DNA of 64,000 nucleotides from Pseudomonadota bacterium (GCA_023435725.1 JAEYRD010000149.1:1-64000), one strand, 5' to 3'. Numbered from the stretch's first letter, positions 34,822-44,063 are shown. Program-made: numbers and translations. Notes: a model not told the origin generated them from the sequence alone.

Positions 34822-35432
34822 TTCGCGCTCCATGACGCACTGTGTTATCCAAGTTGGATCTCGCTGGCTTCGCTTCGACAAGGCGTGAATAGGCCAGCAT
34901 GCTGAACGCCGTGCCGCCGCAGCATTGCACGGCTTAATTTCTTGAGCTTCCGCTCATCCAGGGGACAGCGGCAGATAGCAATCGACACTCGTAACCTTCA
35001 CAATCAATGATCGAACGAGGTAGGGCGAACGACTATACGGTGTTGAAACCTACTCCGTGATTTAAATTGTGTAAATCCATTTAATTCTGGAACCAATAAA
35101 GGGGGAGTAACGACTAACGGCGGCTTCGTTGTGTGCCGAGTGCCGCGCTTCTGGTGGCTCCCTCGTGGACTCCAACGAAAGCGCTCCGGGACATTTCAGG
35201 CGGCTGGTATCGAGCCTGTTCTCGGCGGCGCTCTTTAGGTGAGCCCTCAAGGCTGGCGCGGTATCAAGCGAAGTATTTGATTTTTAATCCGTGACGACCG
35301 TAAAATCTCATAGACATGCGGCGTGAAGTGACAGCTTGCGCATGCTTAATAAGCGGTCGGCATAGCTCGAAAGAGAGTTTAAGGTGTCGCTTCGTATGAG
35401 GCGGGTAAGATTGGCCAAGAGGGTACTTTCGG
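34822..35432. other. Intergenic region with AT-rich patch
   Basis: A 611-bp divergent gap between the oxygenase and the acyltransferase. An AT-rich segment at 35040-35110 (GATTTAAATTGTGTAAATCC) resembles the other promoter islands of the locus. Short frames present are without family resemblance or ribosome sites. No RNA or mobile element was recognised. Confidence 0.45.
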
Positions 35433-35987
35433 ATGACGCACGAGTCCCAGTCGGGAATGCCCGAGGAAATGGTCGACAAATGGCTGGGGTTTATAAGGCC
35501 CTTTCTGCAGGCTCTCGCGATCCGTAAAAAGGCGCAATTTGGCCGAAGGGTCTCGATCGGAGATCTCCTGACCGAGCGAGGAGAAAATGCGGCGGCTTAT
35601 GGCTTCGGCGAGGGCACCACGATGTACGATGGCGTGCTCGTGTTGGGGGATGTTCGGGTGGGTCGCAATACGTGGATAGGACCCGGTTGCATTCTCGATG
35701 GTTCGGGCGGCCTTGAGATAGGCGACTGGTGCTCGATCTCCGCCGGCGCCCAGATTTACTCGCACCATACTGTCGGCCGCTCCACGTCGCTTGGCGAGAA
35801 GCCCATAGATCGCGCGCCGACCAGAATCGGGAACGGCGTTTACATCGGCCCCAATGCGGTCATCCAGATGGGCATCGTTGTTGGCGACAAGGCCGTGATT
35901 GGCGCTAATTCGTTTGTCAACCGAGACGTTCCGGCTGGCGCGAGGGCCTTTGGATGTCCGGCCCGCGTGAGAGAGAGTCTTGGATGA
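35433..35987 (+). CDS. Hexapeptide-repeat acyltransferase
   Basis: A 184-residue left-handed beta-helix acyltransferase (WbbJ/NodL type). Repeats include VLGDVRVGRNTWIGPGCILDG, IGDWCSISAGAQIYSHHTVG and IGNGVYIGPNAVIQMGIVVG. The YSHHTV segment carries the likely catalytic histidine. It probably O-acetylates a sugar. Its last about 70 bp overlap the convergent VanZ-like gene. Confidence 0.8.
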   Translation: MTHESQSGMPEEMVDKWLGFIRPFLQALAIRKKAQFGRRVSIGDLLTERGENAAAYGFGEGTTMYDGVLVLGDVRVGRNTWIGPGCILDGSGGLEIGDWCSISAGAQIYSHHTVGRSTSLGEKPIDRAPTRIGNGVYIGPNAVIQMGIVVGDKAVIGANSFVNRDVPAGARAFGCPARVRESLG

Positions 35988-36387
35988 GTGTGCTGGCTGC
36001 AGGGGAGCGCCACCGTCTCGCCGTTGCAATAGGTTGAACCCAGTCGCGGAGCGCTGGTTCGTATCGCAGTATTGCACGACCGGCCGCGAGGCCTATGCTT
36101 CCGCCCACCATCTTTTCGATGAGGTCAGCCAGTCGAGCGTGGCGATCCACGGTAGCGATCTGCATAAGCTCAAGTAAGGCCGCGCTTCCGAAGACGAGAA
36201 CAAGGACGAGCCCAAGGCGGTGCGGATATGCGAAATAGAATAGAAATCCCACGGAAGCAAACGCGGCCATGCGTTCGAGACTAACCGCGATGTGGAGAGT
36301 TGGGCGCGCTGTGATTGGTGATATGGTGGCATAGGCGAGGAAGCACAGGATCGCCCAGGCAGCAATCGCTGCAATTTTCCGAGGCAT
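35917..36387 (-). CDS. VanZ-like membrane protein
   Basis: A 156-residue protein with four hydrophobic helices, beginning MPRKIAAIAAWAILCFLAYATISPITARP. The pattern ATISP...RPTL...ERMAAFASVGFLFYFAYP and LLELMQ...DRHARLADLIEKMVGGSIG is typical of small VanZ-family proteins often found in rhizobial polysaccharide loci. Its function is unknown in this setting. Starts further upstream lack membrane-protein character. Its C-terminal region overlaps the opposite-strand acyltransferase end. Confidence 0.72.
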   Translation of the reverse strand: MPRKIAAIAAWAILCFLAYATISPITARPTLHIAVSLERMAAFASVGFLFYFAYPHRLGLVLVLVFGSAALLELMQIATVDRHARLADLIEKMVGGSIGLAAGRAILRYEPALRDWVQPIATARRWRSPAASTLIQDSLSRGPDIQRPSRQPERLG

Positions 36388-36559
36388 GGCAGATCCACAA
36401 TTGAGCATTGTGCGGTTCGATGGAAGCTTACGGAAATAATTGCGCTGGCGATTAAAGACCATGGTGCCGCAGCTCCGAGGCATTACGCGTAAAAGCTCTC
36501 CTCGCGGGGCCGATGGCTGGTGCAGAAGCCAAGCCTGGACCACAGTTACTGCCTTCCGT

Positions 36560-37699
36560 TCACGTTGGGGAAGACGCCGAGTATGTCGAGTGTCGGCGCA
36601 TCAGGCTCTTTTCCGCTGAAGGTGTCCGCGGCGGTCCAGATTGCAATCCGATCCTTCCAAGCTCATAACCCCTTGCTAGTATCGCCTGCCACCAAGGTCT
36701 TTCATCCATATACCAACGCACCGTTCTCATAATGCCGGTCTCGAAGGTTTCTTGAGCGCGCCAGCCGAGTTCGTGTTCGAGTTTTGAAGCATCGATCGCG
36801 TAACGATGATCGTGGCCGGGACGGTCTTCAATGAATGAGATCAAGTCCCTGTGCTGGAATTCCCTGGGAGATAGCTCGTCGAGCAGATCGCAGATGGTCT
36901 CGGCCACAGATAGGTTGGTCCTTTCGTTCCTCCCACCTATGTTGTAGGTGCTTCCGATCTTGCCCCGCTCCAGTATGAGTGACAGGGCCCTGGCGTGGTC
37001 TTCCACATAGAGCCAATCCCGGACATTGCTGCCGTCCCCATAGATAGGAAGAGGTTTTCCGGCAAGACCCCTGATGATCAAGTGGGGAATCAGCTTTTCG
37101 GGGAAATGATAGGGGCCATAGTTGTTGGAGCAATTGGTAACCAGCGTGGGAAGTTCGTAGGTTTCGCGCCATGCCCGCACGAGGTGGTCAGATGCGGCCT
37201 TGCTCGCGGAATAAGGGGATCTCGGCGCATAGGCCGTGCTCTCGGTGAAGTAGCCGTCATCGGCGAGCGAACCGAAGACTTCGTCAGTTGAGATGTGCAG
37301 GAAGCGGAAGGTGTTGCGCTTCCGAGGCGGGAGCGCGCGCCAGTATCGCAGCGTCTCCTGCAACAGCGTGAATGTACCAACGATGTTGGTCTGGATAAAC
37401 TCGCCCGGCCCATCAATCGAGCGGTCGACATGGCTTTCGGCGGCCAGGTTCATCACCGCATCAGGCTGATACTTGTCGAACAGATTTCGCAGACCCTCGC
37501 TCTCGCAGATGCATTGTTGTTCGAAAGCGTAGCGCGGGTGACCCTTGGCACACCGCAGCGAGTCGAGATTGGCTGCGTAGGTAAGCTTGTCGATATTGAC
37601 CACGCGAGCCTGCGTGTCCCGCAGCAGGTGCCTGATCAGCGCGGAACCGATGAAGCCCGCTCCGCCCGTGACGAAGATCGTGAACTTGTCGAACCGCAT
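36560..37699 (-). CDS. rmlB: dTDP-glucose 4,6-dehydratase
   Basis: A 379-residue extended SDR. The NAD loop is [28 protein letters not shown], the catalytic STDEVFGSL (Thr-Asp-Glu) and [15 protein letters not shown] (YxxxK), and [18 protein letters not shown] are diagnostic of RmlB. It converts dTDP-glucose to dTDP-4-keto-6-deoxyglucose, step 2 of dTDP-L-rhamnose synthesis. It is 11 bp downstream of rmlA on the same strand. The C-terminal tail is about 20-25 residues longer than usual. Confidence 0.95.
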   Translation of the reverse strand: MRFDKFTIFVTGGAGFIGSALIRHLLRDTQARVVNIDKLTYAANLDSLRCAKGHPRYAFEQQCICESEGLRNLFDKYQPDAVMNLAAESHVDRSIDGPGEFIQTNIVGTFTLLQETLRYWRALPPRKRNTFRFLHISTDEVFGSLADDGYFTESTAYAPRSPYSASKAASDHLVRAWRETYELPTLVTNCSNNYGPYHFPEKLIPHLIIRGLAGKPLPIYGDGSNVRDWLYVEDHARALSLILERGKIGSTYNIGGRNERTNLSVAETICDLLDELSPREFQHRDLISFIEDRPGHDHRYAIDASKLEHELGWRAQETFETGIMRTVRWYMDERPWWQAILARGYELGRIGLQSGPPRTPSAEKSLMRRHSTYSASSPT

Positions 37700-37710
37700 G
37701 CGCCGCCTCC

Positions 37711-38598
37711 CTACCGCATCAGCGTGCGCGCGTGGTCGCGTGCGACGGACCTCAGGTATTCGCCGTAGCTGCTCTTGACCGACCTTTCGGCGACGGCCTC
37801 GAACTGCCGCAGTGAAATATACCCCTGGCGCAGCGCGATCTCCTCAGGGCAGGCGATGCGCAGCCCTTGTCGCTGCTCCAGGATCTGAACGAAATGGCTT
37901 GCATCGACCAGCGAGTCGTGTGTGCCGGTATCGAGCCAGGCGAACCCGCGGCCGAGCACCTCGACGAAAAGATCGCCCCGTTCGAGGTATGCCCTGTTCA
38001 CGTCGGTGATCTCGATCTCGCCGCGACCCGAAGGTCTAATCTTCGCGGCGATATCGAGTACGTCGTTGTCGTAGAAGTAGAGACCGGTTACCGCAACATT
38101 GGACTTTGGTTGCTTCGGCTTCTCTTCGATCGACACGGCCCGGCCCGTCCGGTCGAGTTCAACCACGCCATAGGCCCGCGGCTCGTTGACCACATAGCCG
38201 AAAATGGTCGCGCCCTTCGAGCGAACGGTCGCGGCTGAGAGCATGTTGGGAAGGCTGTGCCCGTAGAAGATGTTGTCGCCCAAAATCATCGCAACGGGAT
38301 CCGAGCCTACGAAGTCTCGGCCAACCAAGAAGGCGTCTGCCAGCCCGCGCGGCGTTTCCTGGGTCGCGTATTCGAATCGGAGCCCGATCTCTGCGCCCGT
38401 GCCCAGCAGGCGTTGAAATAAAGGTTTGTCCTGCGGGGTGGAGATGATGAGGATATCTCTTATCCCCGCCAGCATCAGCGTCGAGAGCGGATAATATATC
38501 ATTGGCTTGTCGAAGACAGGCAGGAGCTGCTTGGACACGACAGCAGTGACTGGATAGAGGCGCGAGCCGGTCCCGCCGGCGAGAATGATTCCTTTCAT
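37711..38598 (-). CDS. rmlA: Glucose-1-phosphate thymidylyltransferase
   Basis: A 295-residue nucleotidyltransferase beginning [18 protein letters not shown], the nucleotide-binding loop of RmlA. Other family segments are [28 protein letters not shown]-like [11 protein letters not shown], and [20 protein letters not shown]. It makes dTDP-glucose from dTTP and glucose-1-phosphate, the first step of the rhamnose pathway. It is divergent from rmlC across a 142-bp AT-rich gap. Confidence 0.96.
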   Translation of the reverse strand: MKGIILAGGTGSRLYPVTAVVSKQLLPVFDKPMIYYPLSTLMLAGIRDILIISTPQDKPLFQRLLGTGAEIGLRFEYATQETPRGLADAFLVGRDFVGSDPVAMILGDNIFYGHSLPNMLSAATVRSKGATIFGYVVNEPRAYGVVELDRTGRAVSIEEKPKQPKSNVAVTGLYFYDNDVLDIAAKIRPSGRGEIEITDVNRAYLERGDLFVEVLGRGFAWLDTGTHDSLVDASHFVQILEQRQGLRIACPEEIALRQGYISLRQFEAVAERSVKSSYGEYLRSVARDHARTLMR

Positions 38599-38740
38599 CG
38601 CTGCTCCCGAATTAATCGTGTCGTAAATGGCGCCTTGACTTCAAAATCAAATGGATGAGTTGCTACATTTAATATGATTGCACGTCTAGATTTATTTTGA
38701 TAGATTTAAATCGTTAATTTAATAATGGACGAATGACAAG
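38599..38740. promoter_or_regulatory. AT-rich divergent promoter region rmlA / rmlC
   Basis: A 142-bp gap of which 38635-38735 is very AT-rich, with ACATTTAATATGATT and TTTAAATCGTTAATTTAAT. It must contain the promoters of both rml operons. It resembles the gaps at 5337, 10190 and 25553 in composition. Confidence 0.55.
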
Positions 38741-39295
38741 GTGAATGTCTTTGCCACTGATATCCCTGACGTTTTGATCATTGAGCCGAAAGTTTGTGGC
38801 GACGCGCGCGGCTTTTTCTTGGAGTCGTACCAATATCAGCGCTATGCGGAGGCCGGTCTGGGTCGCCCCTTCGTGCAGGACAACCTTTCTCGTTCAGCTC
38901 GTGGCGTGCTGCGGGGGTTGCACCTGCAATTTCCAAACCCGCAGGGCAAGTTGGTTACTGCGTTGCGGGGGCGGGTGCTCGATGTGGCGGTCGACGTGCG
39001 GATCGGCAGCCCTCATTTCGGGCGACACGTCGCCGTCGAACTGTCTGAGGAGAACCGGCGGCAGCTTTGGATTCCGCGAGGATTTGCCCATGGCTTCGTG
39101 GTCCTGTCCGAGTCCGCGGATTTTTTCTACAAATGCGATGATTTTTACAGTCCGAAGGACGAGCTCTCGATTCGCTGGAACGATGAAACGATCGGTATTC
39201 GGTGGGGATTGGAGAGGCCGAATCTGTCGGCAAAGGATGCGCAGGCGCCTGTGCTGTCGAACGTCCGCGAACTGCCGATCTACGGAGAGGTATGA
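38741..39295 (+). CDS. rmlC: dTDP-4-dehydrorhamnose 3,5-epimerase
   Basis: A 184-residue cupin enzyme, GTG-started. Typical RmlC segments: FLESYQYQRYAEAGL, FVQDNLSRSARGVLRGLHLQ (catalytic His region), GRVLDVAVDVRIGSP, and GFAHGFVVLSESADFFYKCDDFY. It performs the third step of dTDP-L-rhamnose synthesis. It overlaps rmlD by ATGA (39292-39295). Confidence 0.95.
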   Translation: MNVFATDIPDVLIIEPKVCGDARGFFLESYQYQRYAEAGLGRPFVQDNLSRSARGVLRGLHLQFPNPQGKLVTALRGRVLDVAVDVRIGSPHFGRHVAVELSEENRRQLWIPRGFAHGFVVLSESADFFYKCDDFYSPKDELSIRWNDETIGIRWGLERPNLSAKDAQAPVLSNVRELPIYGEV

Positions 39296-40233
39296 TGCGG
39301 ATCTTGTTGACTGGCACAGCCGGGCAGGTCGGAGGCGCACTCTTGCCATTGCTCGCAGAGCTGGGAACCGTCGCGACACCTTCAACCGCCCAATTCGATC
39401 TCTCCAGACCGGACACGTTGGGGCGCAAGCTTGATGAGCTTCAGCCTGATCTGATTATCAATCCGGCGGCCTATACCGGCGTCGATCGCGCCGAAGATGA
39501 GCGCGAGCTTTCCTTTCTCATCAATGCCAGGGGGCCAGGGGCAATCGCGAATTGGGCTTCGGCGCGTGGCGTTCCGATGATCCATTTCTCCACCGACTAT
39601 GTATTTGCGGGAAGCGGGGATCGCGCGCACACGGAGGACGATCCGACGGGACCGCTTTCGGGCTACGGGGCCAGCAAGCTCGCCGGCGACGTCGCGATCC
39701 AAGCCTCCGGCGCGGCGCATCTGATTGTCCGCACCTCTTGGGTATATGCGGCACATGGCTTCAATTTCTTGAGGACGATCACAAGACTTGCAGGCGAACG
39801 CAAGGAACTGAGAATTGTCGCAGATCAGGTCGGCGCCCCGACGAGCGCCAGATCTGTCGCCAACGCCGTGATGACTATATTGCGCGAGCATGCAGGTGCT
39901 CTCGACCAGCTGTTTGCTGCAAAGGGAGGCGTTGTCAACGTGACCTGTCGTGGTGAGGCGAGCTGGCACGAGTTCGCTGTGGCTATCGTCGAGGGATTGA
40001 GATCGCGCGGAATGAGCTTTCCCGTTGAGGCGATTATCCCGATCAAGACGTCCGAATTTCCAACAAAGGCGGCGCGGCCCGCCAACTCGCGCCTCGATCT
40101 CAGCCGGCTGCATGACCACTTCGGGATAGCGATGCCCCATTGGCGAGATGCCTTGACGATCGAACTTGACGAATTCGTTCGGTTCGAACGAGCAAAAGCG
40201 ATGTGTTCTGCTCCCGTGAGCGGCGCTGCTTGA
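39292..40233 (+). CDS. rmlD: dTDP-4-dehydrorhamnose reductase
   Basis: A 313-residue SDR reductase. The start at 39292 follows GGAGAGG and overlaps the rmlC stop. ILLTGTAGQVGGALLPLL binds NADPH. NPAAYTGVDRAEDE, FSTDYVFAG and YGASKLAGD (YxxxK) are RmlD hallmarks. It reduces the 4-keto group to give dTDP-L-rhamnose. The hairpin GGCTGAC/GTCAGCC near 40324-40341 may weakly terminate this operon. Confidence 0.95.
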   Translation: MMRILLTGTAGQVGGALLPLLAELGTVATPSTAQFDLSRPDTLGRKLDELQPDLIINPAAYTGVDRAEDERELSFLINARGPGAIANWASARGVPMIHFSTDYVFAGSGDRAHTEDDPTGPLSGYGASKLAGDVAIQASGAAHLIVRTSWVYAAHGFNFLRTITRLAGERKELRIVADQVGAPTSARSVANAVMTILREHAGALDQLFAAKGGVVNVTCRGEASWHEFAVAIVEGLRSRGMSFPVEAIIPIKTSEFPTKAARPANSRLDLSRLHDHFGIAMPHWRDALTIELDEFVRFERAKAMCSAPVSGAA

Positions 40234-40513
40234 TATCGCTGATTGTTTTCTCCGGAGATAACTTCGGACTCGAACCCCGAAGGCCGGAGGTTGAAGGTGT
40301 AGAGAGCGATTGGAGTTTCGAAGACGGCTGACGTTGTCAGCCTCCGTTGTCGGCCTCCATCGTGCAGCGAACGGCGCAGCCCGGGCTGGCCGGTTAGCTG
40401 ACCACCGATTGACCGCCGAAATGCCGTGAACCCGGGCCGCTTGTCGCAGCGGCACGACTCTGCGCATCGGCATTGATGTAGCGACGACGTGCGAAAGGTC
40501 TGTGAAGACCAGA

Positions 40514-40840
40514 CTACCGCCGCGCCACCAGCACGCCGATCAAAAACGCCACCATCAGGGATGGCAGCGGTGCCTCGCGCACCATGCCGCGAACGATGTC
40601 CGGCCAATGCTGATCCGGGACCGGTTTTGAAGGTCTGATCTCAGCCGTCGGCGCGATATCCCAGCTTGATGCGAGCTCGGAAATCTCGCTCAAGGCCAAA
40701 CGCGAGCCGTCGCGGACGCGGAAGATGGCGGCGTCGGATCGCTCGCGCGGCGCGAGCGCCATCAGCGTCGCGATGGCCGTGCGCAACGTCATCTCGCCAT
40801 AGCCTTGCAGCCTTACCGACTCCTCGGGGTCGGACGTCAT
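40514..40840 (-). CDS. Small protein with C-terminal membrane helix, unknown function
   Basis: 108 residues: a soluble N-terminal part (MTLRTAIATLMALAPRERSD and AAIFRVRDGSRLALSEISELASSWD) and a short C-terminal hydrophobic segment PLPSLMVAFLIGVLVARR, suggesting a tail anchor. An AAGGATG site lies seven bases before the ATG. It follows a 37-residue gene by 13 bp and is probably in the same minus-strand unit. Not assigned to a family. Confidence 0.65.
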   Translation of the reverse strand: MTSDPEESVRLQGYGEMTLRTAIATLMALAPRERSDAAIFRVRDGSRLALSEISELASSWDIAPTAEIRPSKPVPDQHWPDIVRGMVREAPLPSLMVAFLIGVLVARR

Positions 40841-40853
40841 GCGAAATCATCCT

Positions 40854-40967
40854 TCACAGCGCGAAGTGGTACGCGATGGTGAATGCCGCCGTCGCGCAAA
40901 TGACCAGCGTGGAAACCGCGCCGGCCACGCCGCGCGCGAGATGGGCTCGCGTCAGGTGCCTGGTCAT
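40854..40967 (-). CDS. 37-residue membrane peptide
   Basis: MTRHLTRAHLARGVAG begins a 37-residue frame with one hydrophobic helix (AVSTLVICATAAFTIAYHFAL). A strong GGAGGAAA ribosome site lies three bases before the ATG at 40967. It sits between the 74-residue and 108-residue genes in the same direction. It is too short for homology reasoning; the call rests on ribosome site, spacing and a clean membrane segment. Confidence 0.55.
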   Translation of the reverse strand: MTRHLTRAHLARGVAGAVSTLVICATAAFTIAYHFAL

Positions 40968-41046
40968 GATTTTCCTCCATGCTCTGCATGGAAATGGCGG
41001 GGCCGGAGGTTGGTTCCCCGCGCAACGCCGAATCGTCAGGTGCTGA

Positions 41047-41271
41047 TTATTTCCGCAGCAACTCGCTCAGTGCCGCCGTCGCCTCGGCGCAGCGGATATC
41101 GTCGATCTCCCGTGACAGGCTGAGTGCGCTCGATTTCAGTTCTTCGATCTTCCAGCTCTCGGGATGCTGGCTTTCAAGCTGATTGAGACGCTTGTTGAGA
41201 TCGTCCAGTCTTGACTGGAGCTGCCCGATGCTGGCGGCCCCGTTCACTTTCCAAACGCGTTGTGCACGCAT
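41047..41271 (-). CDS. Small coiled-coil protein, unknown function
   Basis: A 74-residue charged, helical protein with heptad-like spacing (IGQLQSRLDDLNKRLNQLES and SALSLSREIDDIRCAEA). The ATG is preceded by AGGGGAA. It is probably the first gene of the three-gene minus-strand unit 41271-40514. No domain recognised. Confidence 0.6.
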   Translation of the reverse strand: MRAQRVWKVNGAASIGQLQSRLDDLNKRLNQLESQHPESWKIEELKSSALSLSREIDDIRCAEATAALSELLRK

Positions 41272-41541
41272 CGTAGTTCCCCTGATAGTCTCACGGCGTT
41301 GTGAGAGCGGTTCGTGGCCGTAATGGGAGTTTCTTTTGTCCGGCTTCAGATCGCTCGGAACCGTTGCAGATTAGCAACGAAGTTCCGGGACTTGAGGGGG
41401 CGTTCCCACGGCGAGATACCTCAGGCATGAAATTTGATTGTGCGCCGTTGCAACGGTGCACGCGGGAGCTCCTGAGCGACCGCTGCGCCGGGTCGAGACG
41501 CTCGGCTTCGAGGATGCCGCAAGCGAACTGAGGAAATACGC

Positions 41542-42501
41542 GTGACGAGATTTGTGAATGTCGCGGCCGGCCAGCTTGGTCCGGTCGCGAGGACCGAGAC
41601 GAGAACAGAAGTCGTGGCTCGCCTGATAGCGTTGATGCGCGAGGCGAAGGCCTGCGGCTGCGACCTGATCGTCTATCCCGAGCTCGCGCTGACCACCTTC
41701 TTTCCGCGTTGGTATTTCGAGGATCAGGCGGAGATCGACAGCTTCTTCGAGCGCGAGATGCCGGGAGCTGAGACGCAAGTCCTGTTCAATCTGGCGCGCG
41801 AAATCGGCATCGGATTCTATCTCGGCTACGCCGAGCTGACGGTCGAGGCCGGAACTGTCAGGCGCTACAACACCTCCATCCTGGTCGACAAGAGCGGTAC
41901 GATCGTCGCCAGATATCGCAAGGTCCACTTGCCCGGCCATGCCGAGCACGAGCCGTGGCGCAAATTCCAGCATCTGGAGAAGCGCTATTTCGAGCCCGGC
42001 AGCGGTTTTGGCGTGACCGAGGCCTTCGGCGGCGCGATGGGAATGGCGATCTGCAATGACCGCCGCTGGAGCGAGACCTACCGGGTGATGGGCCTCCAGG
42101 GGGTCGAGATGGTGATGATCGGCTACAACACGCCGGTGCACAATCCGCCGGCGCCGGAGCATGATGATCTCTCGCTCTTCCACAATCACCTGGTGATGCA
42201 GGCCGGCGCCTATCAGAACGGCACCTTCGTGGTCGGCGTTGCCAAGGCCGGCATCGAGGAGGGCGTAGACCATATCGGCGGAAGCTGCATCATCGCGCCC
42301 TCTGGTGAGATCATCGCGAGATGCACGACGAAAGGCGACGAGATCGCGCTCGCCCGCTGCGATCTCGATCTCTGCAACTCCTACAAGCGGACCACCTTCA
42401 ATTTCGACGTTCACCGCCAGCCTCGGGCCTACGATCTGATCGTAGAGCGCAAGGGCGTGACCACCATGGCGAACGGAACTCCGGTGCGGCCGAAGGCGTG
42501 A
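41542..42501 (+). CDS. N-carbamoyl-D-amino-acid hydrolase (nitrilase superfamily)
   Basis: A 319-residue carbon-nitrogen hydrolase, GTG-started behind GAGGAAA. The Glu-Lys-Cys triad is visible: Glu in DLIVYPELALTTFFPRW, Lys in ARYRKVHLPGH, Cys in GMAICNDRRWSETYRVM. The FPRWYFED and NDRRWSETYR segments and length match N-carbamoyl-D-amino-acid amidohydrolases, which release D-amino acids from carbamoyl derivatives. It stands alone, next to remnants of aspartate metabolism genes. Confidence 0.88.
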   Translation: MTRFVNVAAGQLGPVARTETRTEVVARLIALMREAKACGCDLIVYPELALTTFFPRWYFEDQAEIDSFFEREMPGAETQVLFNLAREIGIGFYLGYAELTVEAGTVRRYNTSILVDKSGTIVARYRKVHLPGHAEHEPWRKFQHLEKRYFEPGSGFGVTEAFGGAMGMAICNDRRWSETYRVMGLQGVEMVMIGYNTPVHNPPAPEHDDLSLFHNHLVMQAGAYQNGTFVVGVAKAGIEEGVDHIGGSCIIAPSGEIIARCTTKGDEIALARCDLDLCNSYKRTTFNFDVHRQPRAYDLIVERKGVTTMANGTPVRPKA

Positions 42502-42572
42502 TGTGCCTCGCTACGGATTATTGCCTGGAGCGCTGGATCTCCGTCGCCAACAATAGATTGTGCTGTGTCGGC

Positions 42573-42791
42573 TCAGGCCGCAGACACAAGAACCATGACC
42601 GAGCCCCATGTTGTGGAACCGGGGACATGCGCGAAGTCGCCGACCACCAGGCCAGCGAACAACGAGCCCGTGACCGGGCCAAGACTGAAGGCGCTGATCT
42701 TGAAGCTCCCGATCCAGTAGCCCGCAGCGATCACCAGGAACAGCGCGACCTCGGGATAACGGACGAGAAACTGCTCCAGCCAGGTCAGCAT
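42573..42791 (-). pseudogene. AspT-type antiporter, N-terminal remnant
   Basis: 72 codons beginning MLTWLEQFLVRYPEVALFLV, then GYWIGSFKISAFSLGPVTGSLFAGLVVGDFAHVP. This is the normal N-terminus of aspartate:alanine exchanger (AspT/YidE-like) proteins, which are over 500 residues long. After HVP the sequence diverges and stops, so the gene is truncated. It follows a C-terminal fragment of the same family. Confidence 0.75.
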
Positions 42792-42807
42792 CTCAGGCAG
42801 CCGATTT

Positions 42808-42900
42808 CTAGGTCATCAGCATGACGAGCACCATGCCCCAGATCGTCAGAAGCGTGTTTCCGACTGCGTAGGTGACGGTGTAGCCAAGACCCGGAATCTG
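42808..42900 (-). pseudogene. AspT-type antiporter, C-terminal remnant
   Basis: The minus strand reads [20 protein letters not shown] then [10 protein letters not shown] and a stop, matching the last about 30 residues of AspT-family antiporters. There is no body of the protein upstream. The next copy's N-terminus starts 17 bp later. Intact relatives often occur as tandem pairs, so this looks like the collapsed remains of two genes. Confidence 0.6.
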
Positions 42901-43111
42901 GCTCCTTGCTGAGCTTGGCGGCATCCGAGGCCCACCGACGACATCTCTCGCTGCGTTGCGGCATGGCGGCGGTTCGGAGCGTTAACGCGGCCTAAGCCTT
43001 GAGGTAGATCAAGAGACGCCACCAGCCTCCGATCATCCTGAGTCCGATTGCGCAGGGCGCGGGAGCCTGGTCCAGCTCGTCCCAACAGACCGCACGGTTC
43101 GGGAGCGTCAT

Positions 43112-43735
43112 ATGGCCGATACCTTGACCCTGAAGAAATTCGAGGCGCTGAGTCCCTTCAAGATCAAGGACGAGCGGATCAGTCTCGCCAAGGCGACGTC
43201 AAGACGGGCACAATCGGCGTCCCTGAACGCCGGCCCCGGCAATCCGAACTGGGTGGCCACCACTCCGCGCGAAGGCTTCTTCCTGCTGGGACAGTTCGCA
43301 ATCACAGAAGGCAAGCGGGTCATGGAGCACCCGGCGGGGATTGGCGGCATGCCTCAGGCGAAGGGCATTGCCGCACGATTCGAGGCTTGGCTCGCCAAGC
43401 ATTCCGACATGCCGGGCGCGGGCTTCCTTTCGGAGATGCTACCTTTTGCGGTCGAGAAATTCGGCTTCGACCCAGACGCCTTCGTCCACGACCTCGTCGA
43501 TTCCATCATCGGCGACAACTATCCGGTGCCGGACCGCATGCTGCTCGCCGCCATCGCCATTCATGAAGACAACATCTTCGACAGGATGATCGCGAAGCTT
43601 CCCGATGCCCCCGGATGGTCGCTCCGGATTTCCCTCGCGAACCTGCCGGATGACGTTTACGACGATATCGGACGAGGCGTCCGATCGATTGCCAGAGGAT
43701 ACCGGGACACATACGAGGCGGCTAAGGGAGGCTAA
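43112..43735 (+). pseudogene. Aspartate 4-decarboxylase/transaminase, internally deleted
   Basis: A 207-codon frame. The first about 150 residues (FEALSPFKIKDE, NAGPGNPNWVATTPREGFF, FVHDLVDSIIGDNYPVPDRML) match the N-terminus of bifunctional aspartate aminotransferase/L-aspartate beta-decarboxylase, normally about 530 residues. The end (GWSLRISLANLPDDVYDDIG RGVRSIARGY, read without the gap) resembles that enzyme's C-terminus. The middle, including the PLP lysine domain, is missing while the frame remains open. The enzyme cannot be active as an aminotransferase. AspT, its usual transporter partner, is also broken next door. Confidence 0.7.
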
Positions 43736-43831
43736 AGGAAACGCGGCTACGCAACGCCCTGACGAGGCGTGGCCCGTTTGATACTCTTGAATCCAGGATA
43801 TTCGACCAATAGCAATCATAGGAGGACGATC

Positions 43832-44053
43832 ATGCCAGTCCAACTCGTGATGGACCGCAACGGCGATAGCCGTTATTCGTTTAACTCCGACGACGCAGAG
43901 GAGCTGGCCCGGGCGGAACGGCGCTTTTACGAACTGACACGTGTTGGCTTCACCGCGGCGGTCCGAACCAGTCCAGATCAGGTATCGAAAGTCCAGTCGT
44001 TCGATCCCTCGGCGGAAGAAACACTCTTCTTTCCCAGACTAGTCGGCGGGTAG
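43832..44053 (+). CDS. Small conserved-type protein, unknown function
   Basis: A 73-residue soluble protein beginning MPVQLVMDRNGDSRYSF, with an AGGAGG site six bases upstream of the ATG at 43832. It has an acidic helix (DDAEELARAERRFYELT) and no membrane segment or known motif. It lies just upstream of another unknown gene on the same strand. Confidence 0.65.
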   Translation: MPVQLVMDRNGDSRYSFNSDDAEELARAERRFYELTRVGFTAAVRTSPDQVSKVQSFDPSAEETLFFPRLVGG

Positions 44054-44063
44054 TCGCTCTGTC

